A DNA stretch of 64,000 bases from Polyodon spathula (lineage: Eukaryota; Chordata; Actinopteri; Acipenseriformes; Polyodontidae): contig NC_054535.1 in assembly GCF_017654505.1 (NCBI RefSeq), forward strand, positions 42,243,164-42,307,163. Reading direction: 5' to 3'. Both the position numbers and the translations under genes were made by a program. Positions 26,707-38,636 of the stretch are shown here, piece after piece; position 1 is the stretch's first letter, and each line of letters opens with the position of its first letter. Under the pieces are notes generated by a model, which made no database searches, had not been told where the DNA came from, and worked only from the letters and a program-made list of their open reading frames with translations.

Positions 26707-27410
26707 TTCTGATTACGAATAAATCGTTGATGTACTGTGTCTTTAAAAGAAAAGAAGGAAGCACTTTCCCGACTCGTCTGCATGTCGTGGACACGTAAAC
26801 GGTAATCGTTATATTGATGCAAAAACTATACATCTAACACTTAAACACTTATTTTAATGTGCTATATCATGAAATAACACATCCCTATGTAATTCGACTA
26901 AACTCCCTCCCGTGGATCCAGCGACTAAATCATTATCTTATGATGTTATGATACTGTGCCATATATCATAACCTTCCTGTGGACCTTTGTTTTTCTAATA
27001 TCAATTTCACCAATTAACGCATAAGAGGCATTGAAAAAGTATGCGTCTACTGATTTTTCGTCATACTTTTTTTTTTTCCACAGAACTTAATTAATCAGAC
27101 GTCACTAGACTGCTGGTATTATTTAAAAGTACAGAACTATGTAACTTTAGACCCAAAACTTGCAAAATGGCACTAAAAACACTGGGTCACCTTATTTTTC
27201 TTTGTTTGAATTCAGTATTCTCCCTGGCCCCCGATCGAAGTCGTGTACTTTTGCCATTGAACCGAAGTTTCCTGGTCACTGTACTTCAGTTGATGCCAGG
27301 GTTTTCCACACCCCCGGCAGCAACATGGTTCAGGTTAACTTGCGTGTAGCAAACACGTCGTCGTTTAATAAAAAAAAATGCACGTAACATGCGATAAAGC
27401 TTACTCTTAC

Positions 27411-27480
27411 CTGCTAATCGTCAGTGCTAGGAATCTAAAATGAGTGTTTTGCGGCGTTCATTTGATCCCCTCGCAGTTGG
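27411..27480 (-). other. ARFIP1: Candidate first exon of ARFIP1 (3' part)
   Basis: On the minus strand 'ctgacgattagcag' is followed by a near-perfect donor GTAAGAGTAA after position 27411. The segment upstream (on minus) is richer in CpG than the surroundings. I infer a non-coding first exon whose 5' limit I cannot set. It would join the candidate exon at 12951. Confidence 0.35.
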
Positions 27481-27489
27481 TCAAGTCAG

Positions 27490-28194
27490 TGGGTGCGTTC
27501 ACGATACTTGTTGTTCGCCGGCAAGATTGCATACAAAGTCTGCGGCTGACGTCACGATCTGTGCAGACGGAGCGTAGACAGCTTTGTAACGGGAACTGCA
27601 GAAGTGCAGACTGTGAGGGTGAAATGTGGTGCTAACAGAATTTAATTTTCAGCTGCACTACTTTGCCTTATGCATTAAGTCTATGCTATCAGACCAAACA
27701 AGAGTAGAGGTAAACATCCACATATAATGTTGTATTATGAAATTTGAACATGTATGTATTGGTGCCATTGGAAGCTTTTTTTTTTAAATGTGTAATAGCA
27801 AGGTAATACAAAGTACCGTTTATTCGGAATTGTAATAACAGTGACACTTGTATAGGCAGTGCTTGTAGGGGTGTATTTAAGGGTTTCTGTATCTAGTATG
27901 TCAATCATGAAAAAAGAAAATATGACATGACTAGAAGACGATTTTGTGTTATTCACACCGCCTGACTAGGTGGCAGTAACAACCGTATGCGGTTGCCGAT
28001 GCCCTTCTCGGTCAGTCAGCGCTCCTCTGTTGTTTTGAAGTCGCGGCTGCTTCAGTGCAGCAGCTTTCAGAAGCTGCCCGATCTGTGCAGCCGCTGCGTC
28101 CCGTGTCTGCGTAACCTCTGATGTCAAATCCGGCTGAGGTCAAGCAGAAACTGCACATAACATGACAATAGTCTGCGCGCTGTGAACGCACCCA
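27490..28194. mobile_element. 705-bp TIR element between ARFIP1 and TIGD4 starts
   Basis: Left terminus TGGGTGCGTTCAC and right terminus GTGAACGCACCCA form a perfect 13-bp inverted repeat. The interior has no transposase. It is clearly richer in CpG than its flanks and contains TGACGTCA (27548-27555), a CREB/ATF-type site. No certain target duplication is visible (flanks 'agtcag' and 'attttt'). The family is unassigned. Confidence 0.65.
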
Positions 28195-28309
28195 ATTTTT
28201 CAGACCCGGAAGGGGACAGATTGCAGGGAGAAGAGCTTGTAATGGGCAACAACATCCGGGCTGTCAATGACTGCTGCAACACGAAGCTGTCTAGGCATCC
28301 TTGGATGGA
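28195..28309 (+). promoter_or_regulatory. TIGD4: Candidate TIGD4 promoter/5' UTR exon
   Basis: GC-moderate sequence just upstream of TIGD4, ending in a good donor-like GA|GTAAGA after 28309. A possible acceptor 'ttttgttattttgaaag' ends at 29008, 43 bp before the TIGD4 ATG. The 24-codon frame starting ATGGGCAACAAC would act as an upstream ORF if transcribed. All inference from signals. Confidence 0.3.
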
Positions 28310-29051
28310 GTAAGAAGGAAGACAATGTCGTAGTTTTATAACTGGCAGGTTAGCCGCATTCCCATGTTTAGAAGCAGATGGCTCACCGTCTGATCCACAG
28401 TCTTTTGCATTAGAAATACGCTTCTATACAAACAATGCGCTGCATTTGCTTTCTGTTATTTTCTTTTTCCACAAAAAAGAGCAAGAACCTAACCCAAATG
28501 ACGACAAAATGACAAACGTCCACCTATTGCACGAGCTGCTGGGCAACTTTTTTTTTGTTTTCTTAACAAATAGCACACTTGAGGACGAGTGTCAGTCTGG
28601 AGGCACGATTTCTCGTATTTTTGAGTAAAGAAATTCTGAATTTGGCTATTCATAGTATTTTTTAAGTCACGTACAATTTATCTACATTTAAAATGTATTA
28701 TGAACAATAGATACTTGCTACTGCTTATATAATTCACACAAAATGTGTGAGCAAGATTTATTTTAAATGCTGGTAGAATAGGAATTTAAAAGTATAACAT
28801 TGTTTCACATTTCCAGGATAATTGGAAATATAGCCGTTGACTATATTTATTTATTTGTTTATTGCTACTTCTGCTACATTTTGTATAACATAGTTTGGTG
28901 ACTTCAAACATGATATTCTTCTGTATAAAGTACCTACCGAAACACATGTTGATGACCAAATGAAATAAGAGTTGTGAAATAAGATGATGTGTTTTGTTAT
29001 TTTGAAAGACAACTAAAAAAAATTAGAAATTGAACCAGCAGCACCGTCATA

Positions 29052-30734
29052 ATGTCAGAGACTGTGGTCGAGTCCTACCATGTACATCAAAATATATTGG
29101 GGATAGCACCAAAAAATCCATTATCCTTGCCTGTAAAGCTAATTGCAGGGACCCCAGTTGATTCCCTGACTCAACCTGAAAACGTTTTAGCAGACGGTCA
29201 AATGGATAAATCATCCTTGCCTGTAATACGGAAAAAGAAAAGTCTTTCCATTGAAGAGAAAGTGGATATTATTAGTGCTGTGGAAAGCGGGAGGAAGAAA
29301 ACTGACGTTGCTGCAGAATATGGAATAAAGAAAAATTCTCTGTCCTCCATAATAAAAAATAAGGAAAAGATCTTGGATGCCTATGAATCTTTCCGGTTTG
29401 ATCCCAGCCGAAAGCGGCTAAGGACAGCTACTTATACAGATCTCGAAGAGGCCTTAATGCGATGGTACCAGATTTCATGTTGCCTGAATGTACCACTCAA
29501 CGGACCTATGTTACGTGTAAAAGCAAACGATTTTGCACAGAAGTTGGGATACAAGGACTTCAAGTGCAGCAACGGCTGGCTGGATCGTTTTAAGTCTAGG
29601 TACGGCTTGGTGTTCCGTTCTCAGTCTGTGGAGGCCCCTTCTGTTCCTGTGGATACATCAACTGTTTGGTACCAAACTGTGCTTCCATATTATTTAAATG
29701 AGTATCAGCCTAAAAATGTGTTTAGTGTGGCAGAGACACGGTTGCTTTACCAGATGTTGCCTACTAATACTTTCGCCTTCAGGGGGGAAACCTGCTCGTT
29801 CGGGAAGCAAAGTAGAAAAATAATAACTTTGATGGTCGGTGCCAATGTGGATGGAACAGAAAAGCTTCCACTACTGGTGATTGGCAAAAACGCTAACCCG
29901 TGCTCCTTCAAAAGTGTCAAGTCACTGCCCGTGGATTACGAGTCCAACAGCAAGGCAGGCTTGACCGCAGAAGTGTTTGAAAAATGGGTCCGCAAAATCG
30001 ATGACAGGTTTCAGGCTCAGCAACGCCGGGTTGCTCTGTTCGTCAGCCAGAGCCCAGCTTATCCTGAGCTGAAAAACTTGAAGGCCATCGAGCTCTTGTA
30101 TTTTCCATCCACTGCCATGCCAAATGAGCACCCAATGAAACAAGGGACTATTAAAAGTCTTAAAGTTAAATACAGACACCAGCTAATAAAGAGGTTTGTT
30201 GAGTGTGTTGAGAAGAGCAAGGAGTATACGTTGTCTCTGCTGGACACAGTGGACATGCTGCACCTGTGTTGGAGGAATGTTACACAGGAGACTGTGGCTT
30301 ACAGCTATAAAATGGCCAGATTCAAACCGCAAAACCACACAGCAGGCGTGGAGGACATCAGCATGGAGGAGGAAAACAGGCATGATCTCATTGAGCAGGC
30401 CCGTGCAGTGGGGGTGGAGTTTCTTGAGGGTTTGTCTTTGGATCAGTATACAGAACTGGATGAGGACTTGATGGCATTAGACCCGCCAGTACTCAACATG
30501 GAGAGCTGGGGCAGGAGTGAAGGGACATCTGAAGAAGCGCTGTCTTTGGGGAATGAGGAAGAAGAGGATGAGGATGAGTATCTGGGGTCTGAGACGATAA
30601 CTCCTTCCAAGACTGAAACTTTGGCTGCCTTGGCGATCGTGAAGAGATTTCTTAGGGCCCAGGAGGTTAACCATGGTCTCCACAATTCTGTGGCTGACAT
30701 AGAGAATTTCATTCAGAGTGAGCCTTCCAATTGA
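29052..30734 (+). CDS. TIGD4: TIGD4: domesticated Tigger/pogo transposase-derived protein
   Basis: Single-exon gene of 560 codons, probably a nuclear DNA-binding protein. Residues 62-112 form the CENP-B N-terminal (psq-type) helix-turn-helix ([32 protein letters not shown]). Residues 123-190 form the second CENP-B-type DNA-binding domain ([25 protein letters not shown]). A DDE-like domain spans about 215-410, then an acidic run (501-509) and a C-terminal helix ending [10 protein letters not shown]. The three catalytic acidic positions are replaced: Ala227 in SVAET (active relatives have ADET), Ser332 in VSQSPAY (VDN.PAH) and Lys363 in PMKQG (MDQG). As I recall it, human TIGD4 also lacks them, so DNA-binding was kept and transposition lost. 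Human TIGD4 has about 512 residues; the difference is mostly a 50-residue N-terminal extension. Met51 (29202) is the position equivalent to the human start. The head-to-head position with ARFIP1 favours TIGD4 over its paralogues. Confidence 0.93.
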   Translation: MSETVVESYHVHQNILGIAPKNPLSLPVKLIAGTPVDSLTQPENVLADGQMDKSSLPVIRKKKSLSIEEKVDIISAVESGRKKTDVAAEYGIKKNSLSSIIKNKEKILDAYESFRFDPSRKRLRTATYTDLEEALMRWYQISCCLNVPLNGPMLRVKANDFAQKLGYKDFKCSNGWLDRFKSRYGLVFRSQSVEAPSVPVDTSTVWYQTVLPYYLNEYQPKNVFSVAETRLLYQMLPTNTFAFRGETCSFGKQSRKIITLMVGANVDGTEKLPLLVIGKNANPCSFKSVKSLPVDYESNSKAGLTAEVFEKWVRKIDDRFQAQQRRVALFVSQSPAYPELKNLKAIELLYFPSTAMPNEHPMKQGTIKSLKVKYRHQLIKRFVECVEKSKEYTLSLLDTVDMLHLCWRNVTQETVAYSYKMARFKPQNHTAGVEDISMEEENRHDLIEQARAVGVEFLEGLSLDQYTELDEDLMALDPPVLNMESWGRSEGTSEEALSLGNEEEEDEDEYLGSETITPSKTETLAALAIVKRFLRAQEVNHGLHNSVADIENFIQSEPSN

Positions 30735-31190
30735 ATGTTGCTTACCTTACAGAGAAAATGTTTTAGCAGGTTTGGAAGTCCACATATCCTAAAACAGTAA
30801 CCAGGAGTAGATTTTTGATATTGTTTTAATTCATCTTAAGCAGGTGGATGCTGGAGGTAAAATGTTATGTATGATGCCCAGGTATATCTCAGTGAGACGT
30901 TACATTTATATCTTCAATCAGTGGAAGGCATTTTAAGTGGCAGCCACATAAAAGCTGTTGATGAGAAGTAATGTCATTTTCCAAGAAAACTGTGCATATT
31001 TGGAGCATGTAAGCAACACATATTTTATCTTGGTATGACTTAATGTCTGTTTTTGATGTTCTGTTAATTTTCAAATGTATTGTAAATATGTAAAGTAAAA
31101 AGTGCCTTAGTACAGTTTTGATTAACTGTAGTCATCTACAGTGAGATAGTGTCCACTAATAGAAGTTTTTGATTGGTCACAACTAGAAAC
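30735..31190. other. TIGD4 3' UTR/downstream
   Basis: AT-rich 3' flank without introns or repeats. No clean AATAAA lies in the first 450 bp. The first one (31238-31243) is inside the following TIR element, so it may have been supplied by a transposon. Confidence 0.4.
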
Positions 31191-32113
31191 TACCGTATTA
31201 CTTCGAATTTAAGAAGCACCCTCAAGTTAAGAAAAAAATAAAACCTCAAATAAATAAGCATTTACAAAGATACAGTTATACAAATCTCTTATCGGCCCTT
31301 AAAGTATCTGGCTCTGTCCGGATCCACCTAAAGTGGCTAGCTTTTATGACTCCCTCATAAACCCACTGTATTTTCTAAGCAAAACCTGTTTATATCTAGT
31401 TTACTATTTGGGAAGATGTTTAGCAATAGGTTTGTAGCTCTGATACAAAACAGTGGTCTCCCCAAAATGTAAGTATATTTCATGTTAGGGCTGGACATCA
31501 AAGGACTTGTTTTTACAACATTGTCCTGTTGCTCAGAGGCTAAAAGATGTTAATCGGATCCCTAGCCTCATTAGAAATTTAACCAGAACCTACGCTCAAT
31601 TTATGAGTTGTATTCTAAGACCTAACAATTCATTCATTTCCAGTCGTGATTACACAAACCTGTTTTTCTCCCAATTTGTGAACTGTGGTATTGCTTGGCC
31701 AGTTGAAAAATATAGGGGTCTGATCAGCTTTTCTGATCTGTCCAAGCTGGTACTGTTTGTTAGAAACACTGATATTGTAAAAGCATCACTTTAAATTCAT
31801 CAGGAAGCTATTGACACTTCCTGGAAAATGACTGCCTATATATCATAGATGATTCAAGATCAGGAAGTAACATTTTGGTTTGTCTTTTCTCTGCAGTAAG
31901 TCACATTGCTGCTTGTGTATTTGGGCAGTGACGTCTTTGTTCATCTTTTCTCGGCAGTCAGTCACACTGCTGTTTGTGTACTCGAATAGTCATGTCTTTT
32001 GTTGGCGATTATAATACATGCATCATTATACTGTTCTCGAATTTAAGACCCAGGCTATTTTTGAGGAGCAAAACACAGTTCAAAAGTGCATTAAATTCAA
32101 AGGAATATGGTCT
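31191..32113. mobile_element. TIR element, 'ccgtatta..tcgaatttaag' termini
   Basis: The left end ACCGTATTACTTCGAATTTA and the reverse complement of the right end (ACCATATTCCTTTGAATTTA) match at 16 of 20 positions. Another 'ctcgaatttaagac' lies just inside the right end (32036-32049). A roughly 68-bp imperfect tandem duplication ('cttttctctgcagtaagtca', 'cttttctcggcagtcagtca') lies at about 31866-32000. The 95-codon frame at 31507-31794 is not recognisable. Probably a non-autonomous DNA transposon. Confidence 0.6.
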
Positions 32114-32478
32114 ACTCGTATGAACCACCTGTTGTATAGTAAATACACACATATAAATAGTCCTGTATTAAAAACTTGTAAATGACCCATGAACTATTAT
32201 TCAGCTGGTTTGCCTGTTTCGATTATAAAAAAAAAAAAAAAATTGCATGTGAAGTGAATGTGAAGTTGTGGATTTGCAGCATAGAACTGCTGTTGAAAAT
32301 GTGAAGCTTATTGCATTGACTGTATTGTGAGGTTTCTTCCTAAAAAGTGTTCACTGGCTAAGTGTTAGCACTTACCCAGTGAAGCATTTGCAAAAGAACT
32401 TAGAAAAGGCTTTGTCAGAAGTTTAAAAAAAAAAAAAAAGAGACCATGTAAGGAAAGAACTGGTTATGGTTGGCTTTA

Positions 32479-33034
32479 GGGCTGCAACAAATGGTACATT
32501 TTGACCTTCGAAGGTTCGGAACACATTACCGAAGGAAGGTTCGAACCTCCGATGGTATTAATTTGCATAATTTAGTGGTGTCGTCACCATAGCTAATAGT
32601 TTATATTTGATTGAAAATTCTGTTATTTTACAAGTAATCCAGAGGACGGTGCTCAGTTTTCTAAATTAAAATTATTAGTCATAGCGTATATTTTAAATGT
32701 TTCAAACATATTCTACCATAGTACTTCTCTTATACCGTCTTGTACACTAGGTACTCTGCATATTTTACTGAAGCATTACAACCGCTATGTAACCAACCCT
32801 GCTCCATACACGGCAGCGGCGCAGATTCGGTAGTGAATTTTAATACAACAACTTTTGTTTACATAATATGTATTATACAAATCAAAAGATCAGATTTTGC
32901 ATGTGACAATTTTCACACATTGTCAAACTGAGAAAAAAAGAAAAAAACGTATAGTGCGTGAATGCTGCCTGACAAGCCTTTGAAGGTTTAGGACTCGAAT
33001 TCCTGACAAGTGAACAAACCTTCAAACACAGCCC
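32479..33034. mobile_element. hAT-like MITE (GGGCTG...CAGCCC)
   Basis: Begins GGGCTGCAACAAATGGTACA and continues with 'cttcgaaggttcggaacaca'. It ends 'caaaccttcaaacacagccc'. The 'ttcgaaggtt/aaccttc' motifs occur inverted near both ends, the style of hAT elements. 556 bp, no transposase. Target duplication not evident. Confidence 0.6.
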
Positions 33035-34557
33035 AAGTTAGCTTGGAGGTGGTATATCAATTGTTAAAGCTAATGTAAAAAGCATAAACGTTATTAGTTG
33101 GAAAACCACAGAAATGGAATTGGATGTCTTCTTTTGTACACAACCTATGATATCTTAACAGATTGGTGTGTTTATTTTTATAGCTCACTGCTATGTTAAT
33201 TCAAGCTGTGCATATTGGGTATTATATAGCATTTCGATCCTCTGAGACAAAGAGGCCCAATTTTTTAACTTGTCTATTTATATTGACTTGGGTGACATCA
33301 TTTCAGTAACCCACTTTTACATACATTTTCCACATGTTTGATCCAATTTTTAGTTCATATCCCTATAATCAGCCAATTGAATAACAAGCATTTTAATCAT
33401 TCATATTGTGGATTTTCAGTATATATCTTGTGGCTTTGTTAAACGTAAATCCTTGTTAGAACAGGCTTTTTAATAAAACTATTCTTTAATGTTCTCCACA
33501 AATGTATTTGGTAGATTGTATGCAGACTGCTACACAGCCATATTTAGTAACAAACCTTCTATGTTAGTGCTCATTACTAGCAACTGTTAATTTAAGTGAG
33601 CGCTTTTATTTCTGAATAAGGCTGTTAATCTGTAAAATACTTAAGAGCTAAGTTAGTGTGCTTTGAGCTTTCAAGTGAATTAGAAATGTGACAGAGTCAA
33701 GATTTTTATCTTGGCAAGGTTGACGATTGTATCCAAATACTGTATACTTGATGCATGCTGTAAGTATACAGTAGCCACTATGTGACAAGTGCAGTGGACT
33801 TCATTAAAAGTCAGCTATGTGCTGCTTCCGCCCTCAGTCTGACTCGCAAAATCAATGACGGGCAATAATGTGCTGTGACTCAAAAGGAGCCTTTGTGATG
33901 TTTATTAATACTACTGCATCCTGTTATCGCAGGATTTACAAGCCTGATGAAAGAGAATAGCAGAGAGAGTCCACTTGTCTTATAATAATGTATATGTTCT
34001 CCAGGTCAACCATTTGCACAACTGTTAATTGATACACTTGGTATGCTTTATAATCTGTATACTACTACTAATGTGTGTGTGTGTGTGTGTACACTTCTAC
34101 TGTACTTCTGATTTTATAGTTACAGCAGAATGTTAATAAAAAGATGTGTTATTTGAAATTTCATAGATGGTAAACAAATTGGTAGTCTGTAGTCCATTTA
34201 ATTTACAGAAACTGAACCTGTGTTCTTGAATGAGAATCTCTCAAATACTTTGTACTCTTATTTACAAAAGCTTTGACTGTTTGTTTTGAAAGTGTTTTAT
34301 GACTAAATAACACCAGTACATTTATGATATTCATAAGGGTTTTAGACTGTTGTTGGTTTCTTTGGAAAAGTTATTCATTTCAAAATTGACTCTATAAACA
34401 TAGACTTTATGAAGAGGGTACAGCAGTATTTTATTGGTGAGTTCTTTAATACCAGGCGTTTGTATTATATGCATACATTTTATTTTAAAATTAAAAGGCT
34501 TCTTCTTTTGTTTCTAGTCACAAAAATCATTCCTTGACATATGTATAATATCTTATG

Positions 34558-34561
<4 letters not shown>
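33035..34561. other. No gene seen
   Basis: AT-rich sequence with a short GT run (34071-34090). Nothing recognised. Confidence 0.4.

Positions 34562-34647
<86 letters not shown>
34562..34647. repeat. (TA)n microsatellite
   Basis: About 86 bp of TA. Confidence 0.98.
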
Positions 34648-34649
<2 letters not shown>

Positions 34650-35268
34650 TCTTGGAATTAACTTTCTATTTTGACATCATCCACGGATTTCTTGAAAAAT
34701 AACAAATAAAATTAACACCTTCAGCTGTGAGATGAGTAGAGGTTTCTGTAAGCTATACCAGTTCAACCTTATCAGAAATCTTGATTTACCAGTTCATGAG
34801 GCACACAAGCTTTCTCTGCCTTTAAAATCACTCACTGGTCACTCCAAAAAAAAAAAAAGATATGTACATTACTTTTACTTTTCGTAAGGGTTCTGATTTT
34901 CAGGTCTTGTACTGTTTTTGGGTTAAACATTTTTTTATTTGAAATTCAATAAAGTCATAAATATGCAAAGGGAGAAGTCAGGTAATATCAGGTTATATTT
35001 TATCATACACTAAACAAATAGAACAAAGGTGTGTGTTTATTTAATGTACTTCAGAAATATCTTTACTTGTTTTTACAAAAAGGTGCATGACCATGAGGTT
35101 TGACCAGAACCCTTAGGGTGGAAATCGGGAACATGCCAGAGCGCCAGGCTGTCTAAATGCCAGCACATGAAGAAGGGAACAGTTGCTGCAGCAGCACATC
35201 AGTTCACCACAAGGTGGTGATAGTGAGGCAACCTTCACTTAATTAATAAACTTAACTTAACTTTAGTC

Positions 35269-35573
35269 TGTTTCAAAGCTATTTGGGGTTTGAGAGCTGT
35301 CCTCTAAATCACTGCAGGAAGAACAATTTAAAAAGAAAAAAATCTAACAGATGCTCTGTTTTTTCTGTTCCGTACCACATAATGGATCGTTATTGCTATG
35401 TTACCTGTTTGACAATATGAGCAATAATCCTTACACTATCAGTGCACTAGAGCAGACATTTTGAAAAGAGCTTTGAAACAGACTTTAAAGTTATAAGTGT
35501 AAAAAGTTGTCATAAAAATTACAGGTAGGTTATTTAAACAGTTGTTTTTGGTACTCTACTACTTACTTTAACC
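35269..35573. mobile_element. Short relative of the 5.5-kb TTAA element
   Basis: The right half (about 35466-35571) matches the right terminal repeat of the element at 50253-55749 ('gctttgaaacagactttaaa', 'ttatttaaacagttg', 'ctactacttact' then TTAA). It also matches the adjoining internal sequence ('tctgttccgtaccacataat', 'caataatccttacactatca'). The left part carries 'ctttagtctgtttcaaagct' and 'tctaaatcactgcaggaaga', the inner part of the left repeat; the outer left repeat is lost. It is an internally deleted copy and shows what the left arm looked like before the palindromic MITE inserted. Confidence 0.8.
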
Positions 35574-37027
35574 CTTACTAAGGTTTATTACTGGTTTTTA
35601 ATTAAAAATAAGCTGCACAAACATTAAACAAAACATTTTGATAAATAATGGATCTGAACAAACCACTAAAGCAAAATAGGATCTGGCACCAACTGGTTTG
35701 AATTACTATTGTCAGTAATAAGGAATAATAACAAATTGGCAGAGAACAAGATTTATATCATATACAAAGTAGACTACCAGTACAGTACAGTCTTCATAAA
35801 TATACCATTCCGCAACCATGGAGACAAGCAAATCAAGATTTGTACTTCTTTTTTGCATTTTTAGTCTGTTAAAACAGCTGCAGGTCTCTTTGCTCGCACA
35901 AAACACAAACTGGTTCTGAACAGTGTGCTATAAAAAGCTGTGTGCATGCTTCAATGCAACTTGCAAAGATGTATCTACATATTCATCTACGGTATTTATA
36001 AATCCTAAAAGCAATAAAATGAAATGTGTTCAGCAACAAGGCTTAAAACTATTTACTGGACCCATTGTTAACACTAATTCCTTTCCTCTGTCCTGTAGGG
36101 TAAAACAATTGTTAACTGTCGGTGAATAATGTAGAAAGACCATTCTTGACACTCCAGTAACACTTATTAAATGTAAACTGCAGTAGCAGAACAGTTTCTA
36201 TAGTAAAACTAAATATACATTTATTTGATTTTTTTTTGAATTAGCAAAATCCTCTGTGTTAAGGTAGTTTTACAGGATTTCCGTTTATCTCAGCATTTGT
36301 TTTTTCGAATTAAAACAGATATTTTTGTTTATAAACTAATAATTATTTTTGAACTATTCTTAAAATTTAAATTCTACAGTTGTAAGTTGATTCTATCTCC
36401 CTATTAGAAACGCTGTTAACACTTTAACTAGGTCGATAGTTTTCTGCACCTGCTTGCTAACTACTGGTCTGTAATTACATAGGAATCATCTGTACTATGC
36501 TGCTACCAATTCTGTCAGGTAGTAAAATGTTCACAAGGCTGTTTCCATGTAATTTTGAATTAGTTACTGCATAAGAGCAGGAACCATTGGTAATTACTCC
36601 GTTATTACAGTGTAATGTAATTAACAAGGGTCTCTCATTTGTGTGGTAGAATGGTCCAGTTGGAAGCAACTCGTTTTAGAAGGTCTTACCCAGAACTGGG
36701 CCTTAAATTCACGTAGTTCGGTGAAAGCGAGTAATGATTACCTTAACTGGTTCTACCATTCATAGAAAAACATTCCTCACCTTGACTGCTACAAAGAAAA
36801 CCAATTCATAACCACCTCCTGTTTAATAAAGGATGCTGCTCACAGTACTGTATTCAAGGTTTATTAGCTTATAAGTTAGCTTCAGCTAGTAAGTTGTGAT
36901 GCAGAACAATAAGGATCATTTCAACTGATATGTGTAAGTACACACTTATAAAAATTATATTATGGTGGAGGGGGGTATAGTGTGAGTAAGTAGTTTTCCA
37001 CAAAACAAGAGATATCCAGTCCATATA
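35574..37027. other. No gene seen
   Basis: AT-rich DNA. Small open frames without recognisable content. Confidence 0.4.
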
Positions 37028-38636
37028 CAGTGCCTATAGAAAGTATTCACCCCCCCCCCCACCCCACCCCACCCCCCAGATGTTTTCACAGTTTGTTGTG
37101 TTACAACCTGAAATCTTGATGCATTTAAATTTGATTTTTTTTTCCCTTTGATTTACACAACCTACTCCACACTTGGGTCAAAATGGGGGTTGAAAAAAAA
37201 ATCAAATAAAAATAAAAACCTGAAAAGTCTTCATTAGATAAGTATTCACCCCTTTGCTGTGACACTCCTAAATAAGCTCAGGTGCAACCGATTGCCTTCT
37301 GTTTGCAATAAAAGTGATTCACTTGATTTCAGATTAAATACACCTGTCTCTGTAAGGTCCCACAGTTGGGTAGTGCATTCAAAGCAAAGATACTACCATG
37401 AAGACCAAGGAGCTTTCAAAACAACTTCGGGATAAAGCTGCGGAAAGGCACAGATCAGGGGAGGGGTATAAAAAGATTTCAAAGGCATTGAATATCCTTT
37501 GGAGCACAGTCAAGTCGATCATTAAGAAGTGGAAGGTATACAGCACCACCCAGAATCTGCTTAGAGCAAGCCGTCCTCCCAAACTGAGCATCCGAGTAAG
37601 AAGGGCATTGGTCAGAGAAGCCACCAAGAGGCCAATGACAACTCAAAGACTTACAGCATTCCATGACTGAGATAAGAGAAACTGTCCACATGTCAACAAT
37701 AGCTGAGGTACTCCACAAATCTGGCTTGTATGGAAGAGGGGCAAGAAGGAAGCCATTTCTATAAAAAAAAAAAACATGTAAAATCCTGCTTGGAATTTGC
37801 AAAAAGGTATGTGGGAGACTAAAAAGATGTGGAAAAAGATGTGTGGTCTGATGAAACAAAAATTGAACTATTTGGCCTAAATGCAAAGCGTTACGTCTGG
37901 TGCAAACCCAACACAGCACATCATCCAGGTAACACCAACCCTACTGTGAAGCATGGTGGTGGCAGCATCATGCTATGGGGATGCTTTTCATCGTCAGGGA
38001 CTGGGAAGCTTGTCGGGGTAGAGGGCAAAATGGATGGAGCTAAATACAGGCAAATCCTTGAAGAAAACTTGTTTCAGTCTGCAAAAGACCTAAGACTGGG
38101 ACGCAGATTCACCTTTCAGCAGGACAATGACCCCAAGCACACAGCCAAAGCGACACTGGAGTGGCTTAGAAACAAGAAAGTGAATGTCCTAGAATGGTCC
38201 AGTCAAGCCCGGACTTGAATCCGATTGAAAATCTGTGGCAAGACTTGAAGATTGCTGTCCACCAACGATCCCCATCCAACTTGACAGAGCTTGAACGATT
38301 TTGCGAAGAAGAATGGGTGAATATTGCACGATCCAGATGCGCAAACCTGGTAGAGACTTACCCCAAAGGACTCACAGCTGTAAATGCTGCCAAAGGTGGT
38401 TCTACCAAGTATTGACTAAGGGGGGGAATACTTATCTAACCAAGGCATTTCAGTTTTTTTTATTTTTCATTAACTATTGTTTCACAATAAAAATTATTTT
38501 GCCTCTTCAAAGTGTTGAGTTGGTTATGCAAATCAAAGGGGAAAAAAAATCCCATTTAAATGTATCAAGATTTCAGGTTGTAACACAACAAACTGTGAAA
38601 ACGTCCAAGGGGGGTGAATACTTACAATAGGCACTG
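37028..38636 (+). mobile_element. Full-length Tc1/mariner element
   Basis: 1609 bp between TA dinucleotides (37026-37027 and 38637-38638). The termini are CAGTGCCTATAGAAAGTATT and, inverted, CAGTGCCTATTGTAAGTATT. The inverted repeats extend for about 150 bp on both sides, through 'cagtttgttgtgttacaacc' and 'tgaaatcttgatgcattt', so this is the long-repeat (IR/DR-like) architecture. A C-rich tract (37050-37077) interrupts only the left repeat. Confidence 0.95.
37398..38415 (+). pseudogene. Tc1-like transposase, full span but frameshifted
   Basis: Transposase of the surrounding element. It starts MKTKELSKQLRDKAAERH (helix-turn-helix region, GYKKISKALNILWSTVKSII). A TGA follows about 90 codons later, and the next part is scrambled around an A-run at 37764-37775. 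Reading resumes with DVWSDETKIELFG (first Asp), GGGSIMLWGCFSSSGTGKL and [13 protein letters not shown] (second Asp). A +1 shift near 38200-38210 leads to SPDLNPIENLWQDLK (third acidic residue, Glu) and the C-terminus GGSTKY. The DD34E triad is all visible but spread over three frames, so the enzyme is dead. Confidence 0.92.
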
